From Candidatus Coprenecus merdigallinarum (lineage in GTDB: Bacteria > Bacteroidota > Bacteroidia > Bacteroidales > UBA932): 33,371 nucleotides of DNA. The position numbers were made by a program, and so were the translations under genes. The DNA lies in contig DVGV01000074.1 in assembly GCA_018712545.1 (NCBI GenBank), positions 1-33,371 on the forward strand. Reading direction: 5' to 3'. Shown here in pieces: positions 25,140 to 33,320 of the stretch (position 1 is the first letter of the stretch; each line of letters opens with the position of its first letter). Under the pieces are notes generated by a model, which saw nothing but the letters and a program-made list of their open reading frames with translations, made no database searches and was not told the origin of the DNA.

Positions 25140-26132
25140 CTAATAATACTCGTACTCGACAAAATCGCACTGACACCACCAAGGGGAGATAAAGAACCAC
25201 TTTACGACATTGCCCCTGTCATCGTATTCTATTTTGATTTCCTCTTTGGTTGAAAATGGCATCACCCCGTCTCCCGATTCCTCGACACGGACAAGCCAAG
25301 CGTTGGAGTCATAGGTCTCCCTGATTTTCTTATTGGCGGGATGAGAGCTGCTTTGAATGATAGAGGTGGTCCGGACATAGGGCGCAGCATTCAGACTGTC
25401 CGCATACTCGTATTCCTCGACACATTGCGTCCAGTCATATTCATCGCATACGTACGAGCGGATTATTCTGCCGGCGTCATCATACTGGTCAAGACGGTTG
25501 TAGTACAGCAGACCCTCACTTAGACACACAGTTATATTCCTGCGGTCATAGGTGTGATAACCGTTATAACTTATCACTGCGTAAATGGAATCAGACAATG
25601 TCGATCCCTCATCCACTACCGTATATCCTGTCATTCTGCCGAACCGGTCATAGGTCCACCACTCCTCCGATTTTACCTCATCTCCCTTATAATTGATATG
25701 GACCATACTCCTGCGGACCGGATACTTTCCGGCATATTCTATCCTATACTTGAAAGACAGGCTGCAGTCCTCTTTCGCCACTCCCTTAATTTCCAGAACA
25801 TTACCCTCGTACTGATAGCTGACCCAAACTCCGGGATTGGAGGTTATACGTCCAAGTGTATCATAGGTATATTCATTACCGCCGCGCTTGCGGTCCAGGA
25901 CGAGATTACCGAGACTGTCCTTATGAGCCGAGTATGAGCTGTCGGCCATCATCCTCACACCTCTGTAGACTTCATCCGCCTCCATGAAATACAGGGGATT
26001 GTGGTCACGGTAATTCTGCATTTTGTATATTATCAGCTCAGACTCCGGGACAGGCGTCTGAGCTGACACTATGAGCATAGACACTGACAATAATATCGTG
26101 ATTGTGAAAAACAGCTTTAGGGAATTATTCAT
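25140..26132 (-). CDS. Exported YD-repeat-like protein of unknown function
   Basis: The 330 residues start with a signal peptide (about 1-24, ending in VSAQ). The rest is beta-rich with scattered YD-type motifs: YTYDTLGRI near 88, WTYDRFGRM near 160, DQYDDAGRI near 215 and IEYDDRGNV near 302. The C-terminus is very aromatic (EYEYY). This pattern resembles RHS/YD repeat proteins, but it lacks the RHS core and any toxin domain. Base composition is visibly more AT-rich than its neighbours, which may mean a more recent arrival. It follows the TlpA-like gene after 6 nt and is the last gene of the methionine transcript. Its function is unknown. Confidence 0.7.
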   Translation of the reverse strand: MNNSLKLFFTITILLSVSMLIVSAQTPVPESELIIYKMQNYRDHNPLYFMEADEVYRGVRMMADSSYSAHKDSLGNLVLDRKRGGNEYTYDTLGRITSNPGVWVSYQYEGNVLEIKGVAKEDCSLSFKYRIEYAGKYPVRRSMVHINYKGDEVKSEEWWTYDRFGRMTGYTVVDEGSTLSDSIYAVISYNGYHTYDRRNITVCLSEGLLYYNRLDQYDDAGRIIRSYVCDEYDWTQCVEEYEYADSLNAAPYVRTTSIIQSSSHPANKKIRETYDSNAWLVRVEESGDGVMPFSTKEEIKIEYDDRGNVVKWFFISPWWCQCDFVEYEYY

Positions 26133-26138
26133 AACGAT

Positions 26139-27170
26139 TTACTTTTGTTCTGTGAAGAGGGTCTCGAGCTCGGCGGCAAGGGCTTCACCGCGGAGGTTCT
26201 TGGCGATGATCTCTCCGGTGGAGGCGTCGATGAGGTAGTTCCAGGGAATGCCGTCCATGCCGTAGCCGGTCCAGATAGGGCTTGTACGTGGACCTCCCGG
26301 GAATTCCGTAATGACATTGGTCCAGTTCATGCCGAACTCTTTCAACGCCTTACGCCAACTTTCAGGATCACTGTCGAAAGACATGCCGTATATTTCGAAA
26401 CCTGAGCTGCGGAAACGGGAATACTGCTTGACCAGATTGGGATTCTCCTCCCGGCACGGACCGCACCACGAGGCCCACAGGTCCAGCAGCACATAGCGCA
26501 CGCCGTCACGCTCCACCACATCGCTGAGCCGCACCGCATTGCCCTCCACATCCTTGCCCTCGATGTCCCAGTAGGGCATTCCGAGGTCGGCTTTGATCGG
26601 CTCTAGCATCTCCTCCAGTTGGATATAAAGCGGATGTGTCTTCATGCTCTCCGGGAACTCCGCCAGGACCGTCTCGATCTCCGGCTTGGAGGACATCACC
26701 AGCACACCCCGCAGGAGTGTAAGACCCAGCACGTTGTGATTGTCCCGGATGATGTCCAGCGGATCCTCATAATCCCCGGCGTCTCCGAAAGACAGCTCAT
26801 AGTAGAGGTCATTCATAGGTGTTCCATGCGCAAAATACATCTCATAGTCCGGGACATACTCCAGCGACACGGTTCCAGGCTCGAGGAAAATCATCTCGCT
26901 CATCTGATACAGTCCCGAAGGCGCGGAACTGGCCCCCATATAGAGATATGCCACTTCCGACCCCATATCGGCACCCTCTATCCTGAACGTCCCGTTCTCT
27001 ATCAGTGCCGAGTCCAGCATCGACCAGTCCACTCCGTCAGTGACGTACATCCAGTGCCCGTCCACCAGCTGGTCACCTGAGCCTTCGATTACATACTTGC
27101 CCCCAGATGTGCAGCCGGACAACAGAACGGCTGCGGCTGCGATAAATGCTGCTGAAAATAGATTTTTCAT
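26139..27170 (-). CDS. TlpA-like thioredoxin-fold lipoprotein with DUF4369-like N-terminus
   Basis: This is a predicted envelope thiol-disulfide oxidoreductase. The start is ATG 27170, directly before the lipoprotein signal (LLSGC). It has 343 residues. About 20-125 form a beta-rich DUF4369-like domain with IEG-GDQLVDG and GTFRIEG; a helical linker follows. A thioredoxin domain from about 215 has the active site WASWCGPC (C236 and C239) and the cis-Pro region GIPWNYLID. Such proteins reduce or oxidise cysteines in the periplasm. Its place 42 nt behind asd in a methionine operon suggests cotranscription, but a biochemical link to sulfur metabolism is only a guess. Confidence 0.88.
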   Translation of the reverse strand: MKNLFSAAFIAAAAVLLSGCTSGGKYVIEGSGDQLVDGHWMYVTDGVDWSMLDSALIENGTFRIEGADMGSEVAYLYMGASSAPSGLYQMSEMIFLEPGTVSLEYVPDYEMYFAHGTPMNDLYYELSFGDAGDYEDPLDIIRDNHNVLGLTLLRGVLVMSSKPEIETVLAEFPESMKTHPLYIQLEEMLEPIKADLGMPYWDIEGKDVEGNAVRLSDVVERDGVRYVLLDLWASWCGPCREENPNLVKQYSRFRSSGFEIYGMSFDSDPESWRKALKEFGMNWTNVITEFPGGPRTSPIWTGYGMDGIPWNYLIDASTGEIIAKNLRGEALAAELETLFTEQK

Positions 27171-27212
27171 AATAGGTAGTACTTGAAATTTCCTGCAAGT
27201 TAGCAAAATTTC

Positions 27213-28205
27213 CTACACGTACTGCAACAGCAGCTGCGCAATCTGCACGGCATTGACAGCGGCCCCCTTGCGGAGGTTGTCGGCCACACACCAGAGGCTA
27301 AGGCCGTAGGGGACGGTGGGGTCGCGGCGGATGCGGCCTACGAAGACCTCGTCCCGGCCCTGGGCGTACAACGGCATAGGATAAACGGCGGCTGACGGGT
27401 CATCCTGCAGGACGCAACCGGGGGTGGATGCAATGACGGAACGCACTTCGGAAAGGTCGAAATCCCGGCTCAGTTCCACATTGACGGATTCGGAATGGCC
27501 ACCGGTAACCGGTACCCGGACTGTCGTCGGAGACACGGCTATACCGGGATCGGCCAGGATCTTATGCGTCTCATTGACCATCTTCATCTCCTCCTTGGTG
27601 TAGCCGCTGTCCAGGAAATCGTCGATATGCGGCAGGATGTTCAGGTCGATCGGATGGGGATAGACCGCCGGATACTCTCCCCACTGACGGCCGGCCCGCT
27701 CCGCCTCCATCTGCGCCAGGGCCTTGTAGCCCGTTCCAGAGACCGACTGGTAGGTGGAGACCACGATACGGCGGATACCCCAGCGGCGGTGCAGGGGAGC
27801 CAGAGGCAGGAGCATCTGGATGGTGGAACAATTGGGATTGGCCACGATCATATCCGACGCTCCCAGCACACCGCCGTTGATTTCAGGCACCACCAGCGGG
27901 ACGGAGGGGTCCATCCGCCAGCAGGAGGAATTGTCCACCACCCGGCATCCGATGGCGGCAAAACGGGGAGCCAGCTTCCGGGAGACCGCGGCCCCGGCGG
28001 AGAAAAGGGCTATCTGCGGCCGGGCCGCCAGGGCTGTCTCCGCACTCACCACCGGCACTTCGGAGCCGGCGAAGCGCACCGTCCGCCCCACCGACCGCTC
28101 CGAAGCCACCGGCAGCAGCACCGACACCGGGAATTGTCTCTCTTCCAATACTTTCAGGATAACGGCACCTACCAGTCCGGTGGCGCCTACTACTGCCACT
28201 TTCAT
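27213..28205 (-). CDS. asd: Aspartate-semialdehyde dehydrogenase
   Basis: This enzyme reduces aspartyl phosphate to aspartate semialdehyde with NADPH, the shared step for lysine, threonine and methionine. The 330 residues match the family. The N-terminal Rossmann loop is GATGLVG (residues 7-13), the catalytic cysteine is C126 in NPNCSTIQ, and the SVSGTGYKAL and GGHSESVNVEL stretches bind substrate. Its ATG overlaps the metY stop by 4 nt (ATGA), so translation is coupled. Confidence 0.96.
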   Translation of the reverse strand: MKVAVVGATGLVGAVILKVLEERQFPVSVLLPVASERSVGRTVRFAGSEVPVVSAETALAARPQIALFSAGAAVSRKLAPRFAAIGCRVVDNSSCWRMDPSVPLVVPEINGGVLGASDMIVANPNCSTIQMLLPLAPLHRRWGIRRIVVSTYQSVSGTGYKALAQMEAERAGRQWGEYPAVYPHPIDLNILPHIDDFLDSGYTKEEMKMVNETHKILADPGIAVSPTTVRVPVTGGHSESVNVELSRDFDLSEVRSVIASTPGCVLQDDPSAAVYPMPLYAQGRDEVFVGRIRRDPTVPYGLSLWCVADNLRKGAAVNAVQIAQLLLQYV

Positions 28206-29503
28206 TTCCGTACCTCCTGTTTTCCCAAAGAGTTCAACGCATTCTCCAGATCATAGATCAGGTCATCCACATGCTCGATACCGACCGACAGCCGCAGCAT
28301 GTTGGGATATACCCCGGCGGCCACCTGCTCGGAAGGACTCAGCTGGGAGTGGGTCGTCGAGGCCGGATGCACTATCAGGGACTTGGCATCCCCGACGCTG
28401 CCCACGTGCAGGATCAGTTCCAGACGGTCCACCAGAGCCGCGGCGGCGTTGAATCCGCCCTTGACCCTGAAAGTGAGCACTCCGCCGAATCCGCCCCGGA
28501 GGTACTTGCGGCCCAGTGCGTGATAGGGATTGTCCTCGAGCCCGGGGTAATTGACACTCTCCACAGCCGGATGACGCTGGAGGAAACGGGCCACTTCGAG
28601 GGTATTGTCACAGCAGCGCTCTGCCCTGAGCGAGAGAGTCTCCAGGCCCTGAAGCATCAGGAAGGAGTTGAACGGGGAGGGAGCCGGACCGAGATTGCGC
28701 AGGCCGTCCACCCTCACCCTGCCGGCGAAGGCCCCGCACCCGAACACCTCGGTGTACACCACCCCGTGATAGCTCTCCGAGGGAGCCGCCAGCAGAGGGT
28801 ATTTCTCCGGAGTCCAGTCAAAATTGCCGCCGTCCACGACCACTCCGCCGAGAGCCGTGCCGTGACCGCAGATCCATTTTGTCGCCGAATGGATGACCAC
28901 GTTGCAGCCCCAGTCCACCGGCCGCAGCAGCCACCCCGCCATACCGAAGGTATTGTCCACCAGGACGCAGATGCCGTGACGGCGGGCCATCTCCACTATC
29001 GGCTCGAAGTCCGGGATGCTGAACGCCGGATTGGCCAGATTCTCTATGAAGATGCCCTTGGTCCTGCCGTCCACCAGCGCCTCCAGGTCCTCCGTCCTGT
29101 CGCTGGCTGCGAAACGCATCTCTATGCCCATGTCCCTGAGGGTGATGGCGAACATGGTGAAGGTGCCGCCGTAGAGGAAGGGGGAAGTCACCACATTGTC
29201 CCCGGGGCCGGCGATATTGAGGATGCTCAGCAGCACCGCCGACTGACCCGAAGCCGTCGCCGTGGCCGCCACGCCGTTTTCCAGAGCCGCCATGCGCTTC
29301 TCTAACACCTCGTTGGTAGTGTTGGTGATGCGGGTGTAGATATTGCCCGCCTTCTTGAGCTCAAACAGTTCCTTGCCGTACTCCATGTCGTCAAAAACGT
29401 ATGCAGTACTCTGATAGATAGGCACAGCCGTGCCCTTGGACACCGGATCAATCTCCTGTCCCGCCCTGACCTGCAGGGTCTCGAATCTGTAATTTCTTTT
29501 CAT
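28202..29503 (-). CDS. metY: O-acetylhomoserine aminocarboxypropyltransferase (sulfhydrylase)
   Basis: This PLP enzyme of the Cys/Met metabolism family makes homocysteine from O-acetylhomoserine and sulfide. It has 433 residues, longer than MetB/MetC (about 390) and in line with MetY. The cofactor lysine is K209 in HSATKWICGHG, the phosphate-binding ASGQSA stretch is near 83, and the substrate-binding VHPASTTHSQL is near 384. Neighbouring metX supplies its substrate, which favours MetY over cystathionine synthase or lyase. It lies 9 nt after thrA and overlaps asd by 4 nt. Confidence 0.93.
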   Translation of the reverse strand: MKRNYRFETLQVRAGQEIDPVSKGTAVPIYQSTAYVFDDMEYGKELFELKKAGNIYTRITNTTNEVLEKRMAALENGVAATATASGQSAVLLSILNIAGPGDNVVTSPFLYGGTFTMFAITLRDMGIEMRFAASDRTEDLEALVDGRTKGIFIENLANPAFSIPDFEPIVEMARRHGICVLVDNTFGMAGWLLRPVDWGCNVVIHSATKWICGHGTALGGVVVDGGNFDWTPEKYPLLAAPSESYHGVVYTEVFGCGAFAGRVRVDGLRNLGPAPSPFNSFLMLQGLETLSLRAERCCDNTLEVARFLQRHPAVESVNYPGLEDNPYHALGRKYLRGGFGGVLTFRVKGGFNAAAALVDRLELILHVGSVGDAKSLIVHPASTTHSQLSPSEQVAAGVYPNMLRLSVGIEHVDDLIYDLENALNSLGKQEVRK

Positions 29504-29512
29504 AAGGTATGT

Positions 29513-31975
29513 TTATTTTAAAATATCGTTCAATATACCGGAAGCCGTCTGGTATGCTCCCGCCCCCGCACCCTGGATTACCAGCGGCGAGGGATAAAAA
29601 TCCGTCTCCAGGAGAACGGCGTTGTCCGTTCCGGAGAGGTTGAACAGGGGATGGTCCTCCCCCACCTCCTTCAGGACAATGGAGGCGCGGTACCCGGTCG
29701 CCGCATCGGTACAATGCTCCAGTGAGGCCACGACCCGGCGCCGCAGCCCTTTCTCCGCAGCATCCCTGTACCGGGCCGCCAGTTCCGGCTCATGCTCCTG
29801 CAGCCTGCAGTAGAAATCCTCCGTGCCGCCCTCAAAATATTCTGCCGGCAGCAGGGGCTCCACCGCCACATCCTCCTCTTCTATAGGCAATCCGGCCTCC
29901 CGGGCGAGGATCAGCAGCTTGCGGAGCACGTCCCGGCCGCTGAGGTCAATGCGGGGGTCCGGCTCGGCGTATCCGGCAGCCACGGCCTGCCGCACGGTAT
30001 CGGCGAACGTCACCGCCGCACCGCCGTCATAAGTACTGAAAATATAGTTGAGCGTCCCCGACAGCACGGCCTCTATCCGGTGAATCCGGTCCCCGCTGCA
30101 TACACACCGGGATACGGCATCGAGCACGGGCAGGGCCGCCCCGACAGTTGTCTCATATCTGAGGCTCACGCCGTTTTCCAAGGCCGAGCTGCGGATAGCA
30201 CGGTACTGGGAGTACGGGAACGAGAAGGCTATCTTGTTGCAGGCCACCACCGAGTAGCCGTGCTGGAAAAGCAGCGGATACTTGCAGGCCACATCCTCGC
30301 TGGCAGTGCAGTCGACAAACACGGAGTTTTCCAGAGACGTGTGGGCAAGAGCCTCGAAATAAGCATCGTCCGCAGCACTGACCCCTCCTTCAAGCAGCTC
30401 ACCTGTCCACTCGGGAGAAATGCCCTCGGTATCCAGCACATAGCGGCGGCTGTTGGAAATGCCCGCGATCCGCAGCCGTTTGCCGGTGCGGGCTGCTATT
30501 GCGTCTCCGTTGCGGCGGATGATGTCCACCAGCGCCTTGCCGACCGTACCGTAACCGGCGATGAAGAGGTTGATGTCCCGGGCCGGAGTCCTGTCGAAAA
30601 ACTCGTTGTGAATGTAGCGGATGGCCCGGTCCGCCTCCTCAGAGCGCACCACCACGGAGATGTTCCGCTCCGAAGAGCCCTGCGCCGTGGCCCTTATGGA
30701 TATGCCGTGACGTCCAAGAGCTGCGAGCATCCGGCCCGTAGTGCCGCACTGGCTCATGATGTCGTCTCCCACCAGGCAGACTATCGAGAAACCCTTCTCG
30801 ACCTTCAGCGGATTGAGCTTGCCCAGGGATATTTCGTAGGCAAAGCAGCTGTCGGCCGCCTCCTTGGCCTTGGCCGCGTCTTTTTCAGATATGGCCACAC
30901 ACATAGTGTTCACCGAAGATGCCTGGGTGATGAGGATGATGCTTATCCCGCTGCGGCTCAGGCTCTCGAAAAGGCGGGCGGAGAAGCCGGGCACTCCCAC
31001 CATACCGCTGCCTTCCAGGGAGATGAGGGCTATCTTGTCGGAATTGGAAATGCCCACGAGCCTCTCCTTGCTCCGGGGCGGGTTCTTCTCTATCAGGGTA
31101 CCCGGGGCGTCAGGACAGAAAGTGTTCCTCACATAGATAGGAATGCCCTCCGACACCACCGGCTGTATGGTAGGAGGATAGATGACCTTCGCGCCGAAAT
31201 GGGAGAGTTCCAGGGCGGCACGGTAGGATATGTTGCTGATGGTCCGGGCCGAGGGGACAATCCTCGGGTTGGCGGTCATCATCCCTGTCACGTCCGTCCA
31301 GATCTCGAGCCGGCGCACTCCGCAACCCACGGCCAGCAGGGAGGCCGAGTAGTCGGAGCCGCCCCGGCCTAAGGTCGTGGTGCGGCCCTGACTGTCGGAG
31401 GCAATAAATCCGGGAAGTACAAACAGGGAGGTCACCGGGTTGCGCTCCAGCATAGCCGCCATGTTGGCGTAGGACGCGGCGGTGTCCACGACCGTCGTCC
31501 CGGCCTTCTTGAAAGTCTTGATTATCTCTCTGGAGTCCACCCACTTGACAGCTATGCCGGCTGAGGCGAGCAACAGGGCCATAATCCGGGTGGAAAGCAG
31601 TTCTCCGGTACCCTGTATCGCATCCAGGCTGGCCTCGCTGAGCTCTCCGAGCAGGTAGACGCCATGGGCTATGCCCCGCAGGGAGTCGAAGATGCCGTCA
31701 CATTGTTCCTGGGCCTGCACCTGCCTCTGCTCCGGAAGCAGCTGCCGGATGATGTCGTGATGCTTTTGCTGATATTCGTCTATGATGGCCTTGTAGCCCT
31801 CGTCTCTGGCCGCGGCAAGACTGCCGGTGCGGATGAGAGCGTCGGTAAAGCCGCTGATGGCCGAGCAGACAAGGATGGTCCGGTCCCGGTCCACTGCCTT
31901 GGTGACGATATCCGCCACCCGGGCCATGTTGGCTGCGTTGGCGACTGAGGAGCCGCCGAATTTGAGTACTTGCAT
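29513..31975 (-). CDS. thrA: Bifunctional aspartokinase / homoserine dehydrogenase
   Basis: This single chain performs the first and third steps from aspartate to homoserine. The 820 residues match the fused ThrA/MetL type. The kinase domain starts at once with KFGGSSVA (residues 5-12), and regulatory ACT repeats occupy about 310-460. The homoserine dehydrogenase Rossmann domain opens with FIAGYGTVGKAL near 470. Its catalytic part includes the LSGTLNYI motif near 650. Whether threonine or methionine inhibits it cannot be read here. The methionine context suggests a MetL-like role, but Bacteroidales often have one fused copy serving both branches. Confidence 0.95.
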   Translation of the reverse strand: MQVLKFGGSSVANAANMARVADIVTKAVDRDRTILVCSAISGFTDALIRTGSLAAARDEGYKAIIDEYQQKHHDIIRQLLPEQRQVQAQEQCDGIFDSLRGIAHGVYLLGELSEASLDAIQGTGELLSTRIMALLLASAGIAVKWVDSREIIKTFKKAGTTVVDTAASYANMAAMLERNPVTSLFVLPGFIASDSQGRTTTLGRGGSDYSASLLAVGCGVRRLEIWTDVTGMMTANPRIVPSARTISNISYRAALELSHFGAKVIYPPTIQPVVSEGIPIYVRNTFCPDAPGTLIEKNPPRSKERLVGISNSDKIALISLEGSGMVGVPGFSARLFESLSRSGISIILITQASSVNTMCVAISEKDAAKAKEAADSCFAYEISLGKLNPLKVEKGFSIVCLVGDDIMSQCGTTGRMLAALGRHGISIRATAQGSSERNISVVVRSEEADRAIRYIHNEFFDRTPARDINLFIAGYGTVGKALVDIIRRNGDAIAARTGKRLRIAGISNSRRYVLDTEGISPEWTGELLEGGVSAADDAYFEALAHTSLENSVFVDCTASEDVACKYPLLFQHGYSVVACNKIAFSFPYSQYRAIRSSALENGVSLRYETTVGAALPVLDAVSRCVCSGDRIHRIEAVLSGTLNYIFSTYDGGAAVTFADTVRQAVAAGYAEPDPRIDLSGRDVLRKLLILAREAGLPIEEEDVAVEPLLPAEYFEGGTEDFYCRLQEHEPELAARYRDAAEKGLRRRVVASLEHCTDAATGYRASIVLKEVGEDHPLFNLSGTDNAVLLETDFYPSPLVIQGAGAGAYQTASGILNDILK

Positions 31976-31991
31976 GATGTATTATGTTTTT

Positions 31992-32996
31992 TTATTGATT
32001 TATTTTTTCCAGCACCGGTCCCAGGACAGCCGACAGCTGCCCGTACTCGAGCAGAAAACCGTCGTGACCGAAAGCCGAGGTTATCTCGTGGTACTCGGCC
32101 CCGGGGATGTTGCGGGCCATGAACTTCTGCTCCTGAGTCGGAAAAAGGGCGTCACTGTCTATGCCTACGATGACACAGCGGGCCCTGATGCTCCTGAGAG
32201 CCGCCTCCACTCCCCCGCGGCCCCTGCCGATGTTATGGCTGTCCACGGAATGTGTCAGGTACCAGTAGGAATAGGCGTCGAAACGGTCGGAGAGCTTGCG
32301 GCCCTGATACCGCTCGTAGGAAGCGGCACGCTCCGCGAAGAGGGTATCCTCATCCGGCTCGGCCTGAGTACTGTTGTATCCCTGATAGCTGCGGTACGAG
32401 ATAAGGGCTATGGCCCTGGCCGTGCGGAGTCCTGCCGCTCCGCCTTTCAGAGTGCGGCACTCGCGGAACGTAGGATCGGCCTCGATGGCCATCCTCTGGG
32501 CCTCGTTGGATGCTGTCAGCCAAGGCGTAACCCGGGGGCCGCAGGCCATGATGACCGCCCGCGCGATTACATCCGGCTCCATCACCGTCCATTCCAGAGC
32601 CTGGAAACCGCCGATGGAACTGCCTATCAGCAGGTCTATCCGGACTATGCCCAGATGCCTGCGCAGGAGAGCCTCGGTGCGTACGATGTCCCTGACTGTC
32701 ACCTTCGGAAAATCCAGGAACCTGCCCTGCGCCGGACTGGAGGAGCCGTAGGCCGAGCAGAGCATATTGGCGCAGACCACCGTGTAGCGGTCCGTGTCTA
32801 TGAGCCGGCCCGGGCCTACCATCTCCGGCCACCATTCTTCCGGGTCCGAATTGGCCGTCAGCGCATGACAGATCCAGATGACCTTGCTGGGCCCGCCGCC
32901 CGGCATTGATATGTGATAGACTATTCTGAGATTGTCGATTGTACCTCCGGCCTCGCACCGGAACGGTTCTTCGTGGATATATTCCGCCTGAATCAT
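31992..32996 (-). CDS. metX: Homoserine O-acetyltransferase
   Basis: This alpha/beta-hydrolase-fold enzyme activates homoserine with acetyl-CoA for methionine synthesis. It has 334 residues, slightly shorter than usual. The nucleophile is S127 in GSSIGGFQ, the acid D282 in GIDSDALFP and the base H311 in FGHDGF. The stretch HALTANSDPEEWWPEMVGPG (near 44-63) is the conserved MetX N-terminal motif. Members with this fold may use succinyl-CoA; the acetyl assignment follows from the nearby metY. It is the first gene of the operon, behind a long leader with its own promoter. Confidence 0.93.
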   Translation of the reverse strand: MIQAEYIHEEPFRCEAGGTIDNLRIVYHISMPGGGPSKVIWICHALTANSDPEEWWPEMVGPGRLIDTDRYTVVCANMLCSAYGSSSPAQGRFLDFPKVTVRDIVRTEALLRRHLGIVRIDLLIGSSIGGFQALEWTVMEPDVIARAVIMACGPRVTPWLTASNEAQRMAIEADPTFRECRTLKGGAAGLRTARAIALISYRSYQGYNSTQAEPDEDTLFAERAASYERYQGRKLSDRFDAYSYWYLTHSVDSHNIGRGRGGVEAALRSIRARCVIVGIDSDALFPTQEQKFMARNIPGAEYHEITSAFGHDGFLLEYGQLSAVLGPVLEKINQ

Positions 32997-33013
32997 TGAT
33001 TGTCGATGTCCAT
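32993..33013 (-). CDS. Possible 6-codon upstream ORF overlapping the metX start
   Basis: ATG at 33013 opens the reading MDIDNQ, and its TGA overlaps the metX ATG (ATGA). This geometry allows translational coupling or reinitiation. An ORF this short can occur by chance, and I see no Met codon cluster beyond the start, so it is not a classic attenuation peptide. Confidence 0.25.
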   Translation of the reverse strand: MDIDNQ

Positions 33014-33204
33014 TGATGCCCTGACGTCAAATCCATTCTCAGCCCCGGGGCAGATTCGGGACTGTGGAGTCAACTTGATATGTTTTCGGATTAATACGCC
33101 GGAGCCCGCATCCCGCTTGACTTACCGGCAAAAGAGAAAGCCATGCATCGAAGAGCGATGCATTCGCATGGACATCATGGATATGTTGGAGTGCTTTCTC
33201 ATTG
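32997..33204 (-). promoter_or_regulatory. Long, foldable 5' leader of the metX operon, candidate cis-regulatory RNA
   Basis: The predicted transcript begins near 33204, leaving about 208 nt before metX. Near its 5' end, GAGAAAGC (33193-33200 read on minus) pairs with GCTTTCTC (33134-33141). Inside is an 8-bp hairpin (143-150 with 156-163 of the 33 kb block, loop of 5). An alternative pairing, CCATGC 33141-33146 with GCATGG 33166-33171, competes with it. TTTT follows the first stem. A second hairpin uses GCCGG/CCGGC (33098-33102 and 33125-33129). It does not match the SAM-I, SAM-II or cobalamin consensus as I know them. A methionine- or SAM-responsive switch is inference from context. Confidence 0.5.
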
Positions 33205-33210
33205 CGGTGA

Positions 33211-33241
33211 CAAAGATAGAACTTATTTTTCCAGGAGCAAA
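33211..33241 (-). promoter_or_regulatory. Promoter of the metX-thrA-metY-asd operon
   Basis: On the minus strand, -33 TTTG (33238-33241), a 19-bp spacer and -7 TATCTTTG (33211-33218) match the Bacteroidota consensus fully. It points at metX across the structured leader. Confidence 0.7.
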
Positions 33242-33263
33242 TATTTTATTCGTGAATCCACGA

Positions 33264-33292
33264 TTGTCTATCCGGATTTTTATGTTACTTTG
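33264..33292 (+). promoter_or_regulatory. Candidate promoter for the gene starting at 33321
   Basis: TTACTTTG (33285-33292) differs from TAnnTTTG at one position, and TTG lies at 33264-33266 with an 18-bp spacer. It is divergent from the metX promoter and about 30 bp before the ATG at 33321. Confidence 0.4.
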
Positions 33293-33320
33293 CAGTAAAT
33301 TCAGAATTTACAGACGCAAG

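Noticed and set aside
25140-26132. RHS/polymorphic toxin
   Set aside because: There are YD-like motifs but no RHS core, no toxin domain at the C-terminus, no immunity gene and no secretion genes nearby.
29792-31372. A 526-codon plus-strand frame opposite thrA
   Set aside because: Antisense shadow of an unmistakable ThrA coding region.
32997-33204. SAM-I, SAM-II or cobalamin riboswitch in the metX leader
   Set aside because: I looked for the SAM-I core, the short SAM-II pseudoknot and the B12 box and found none. The leader is reported as an unassigned structured element instead.
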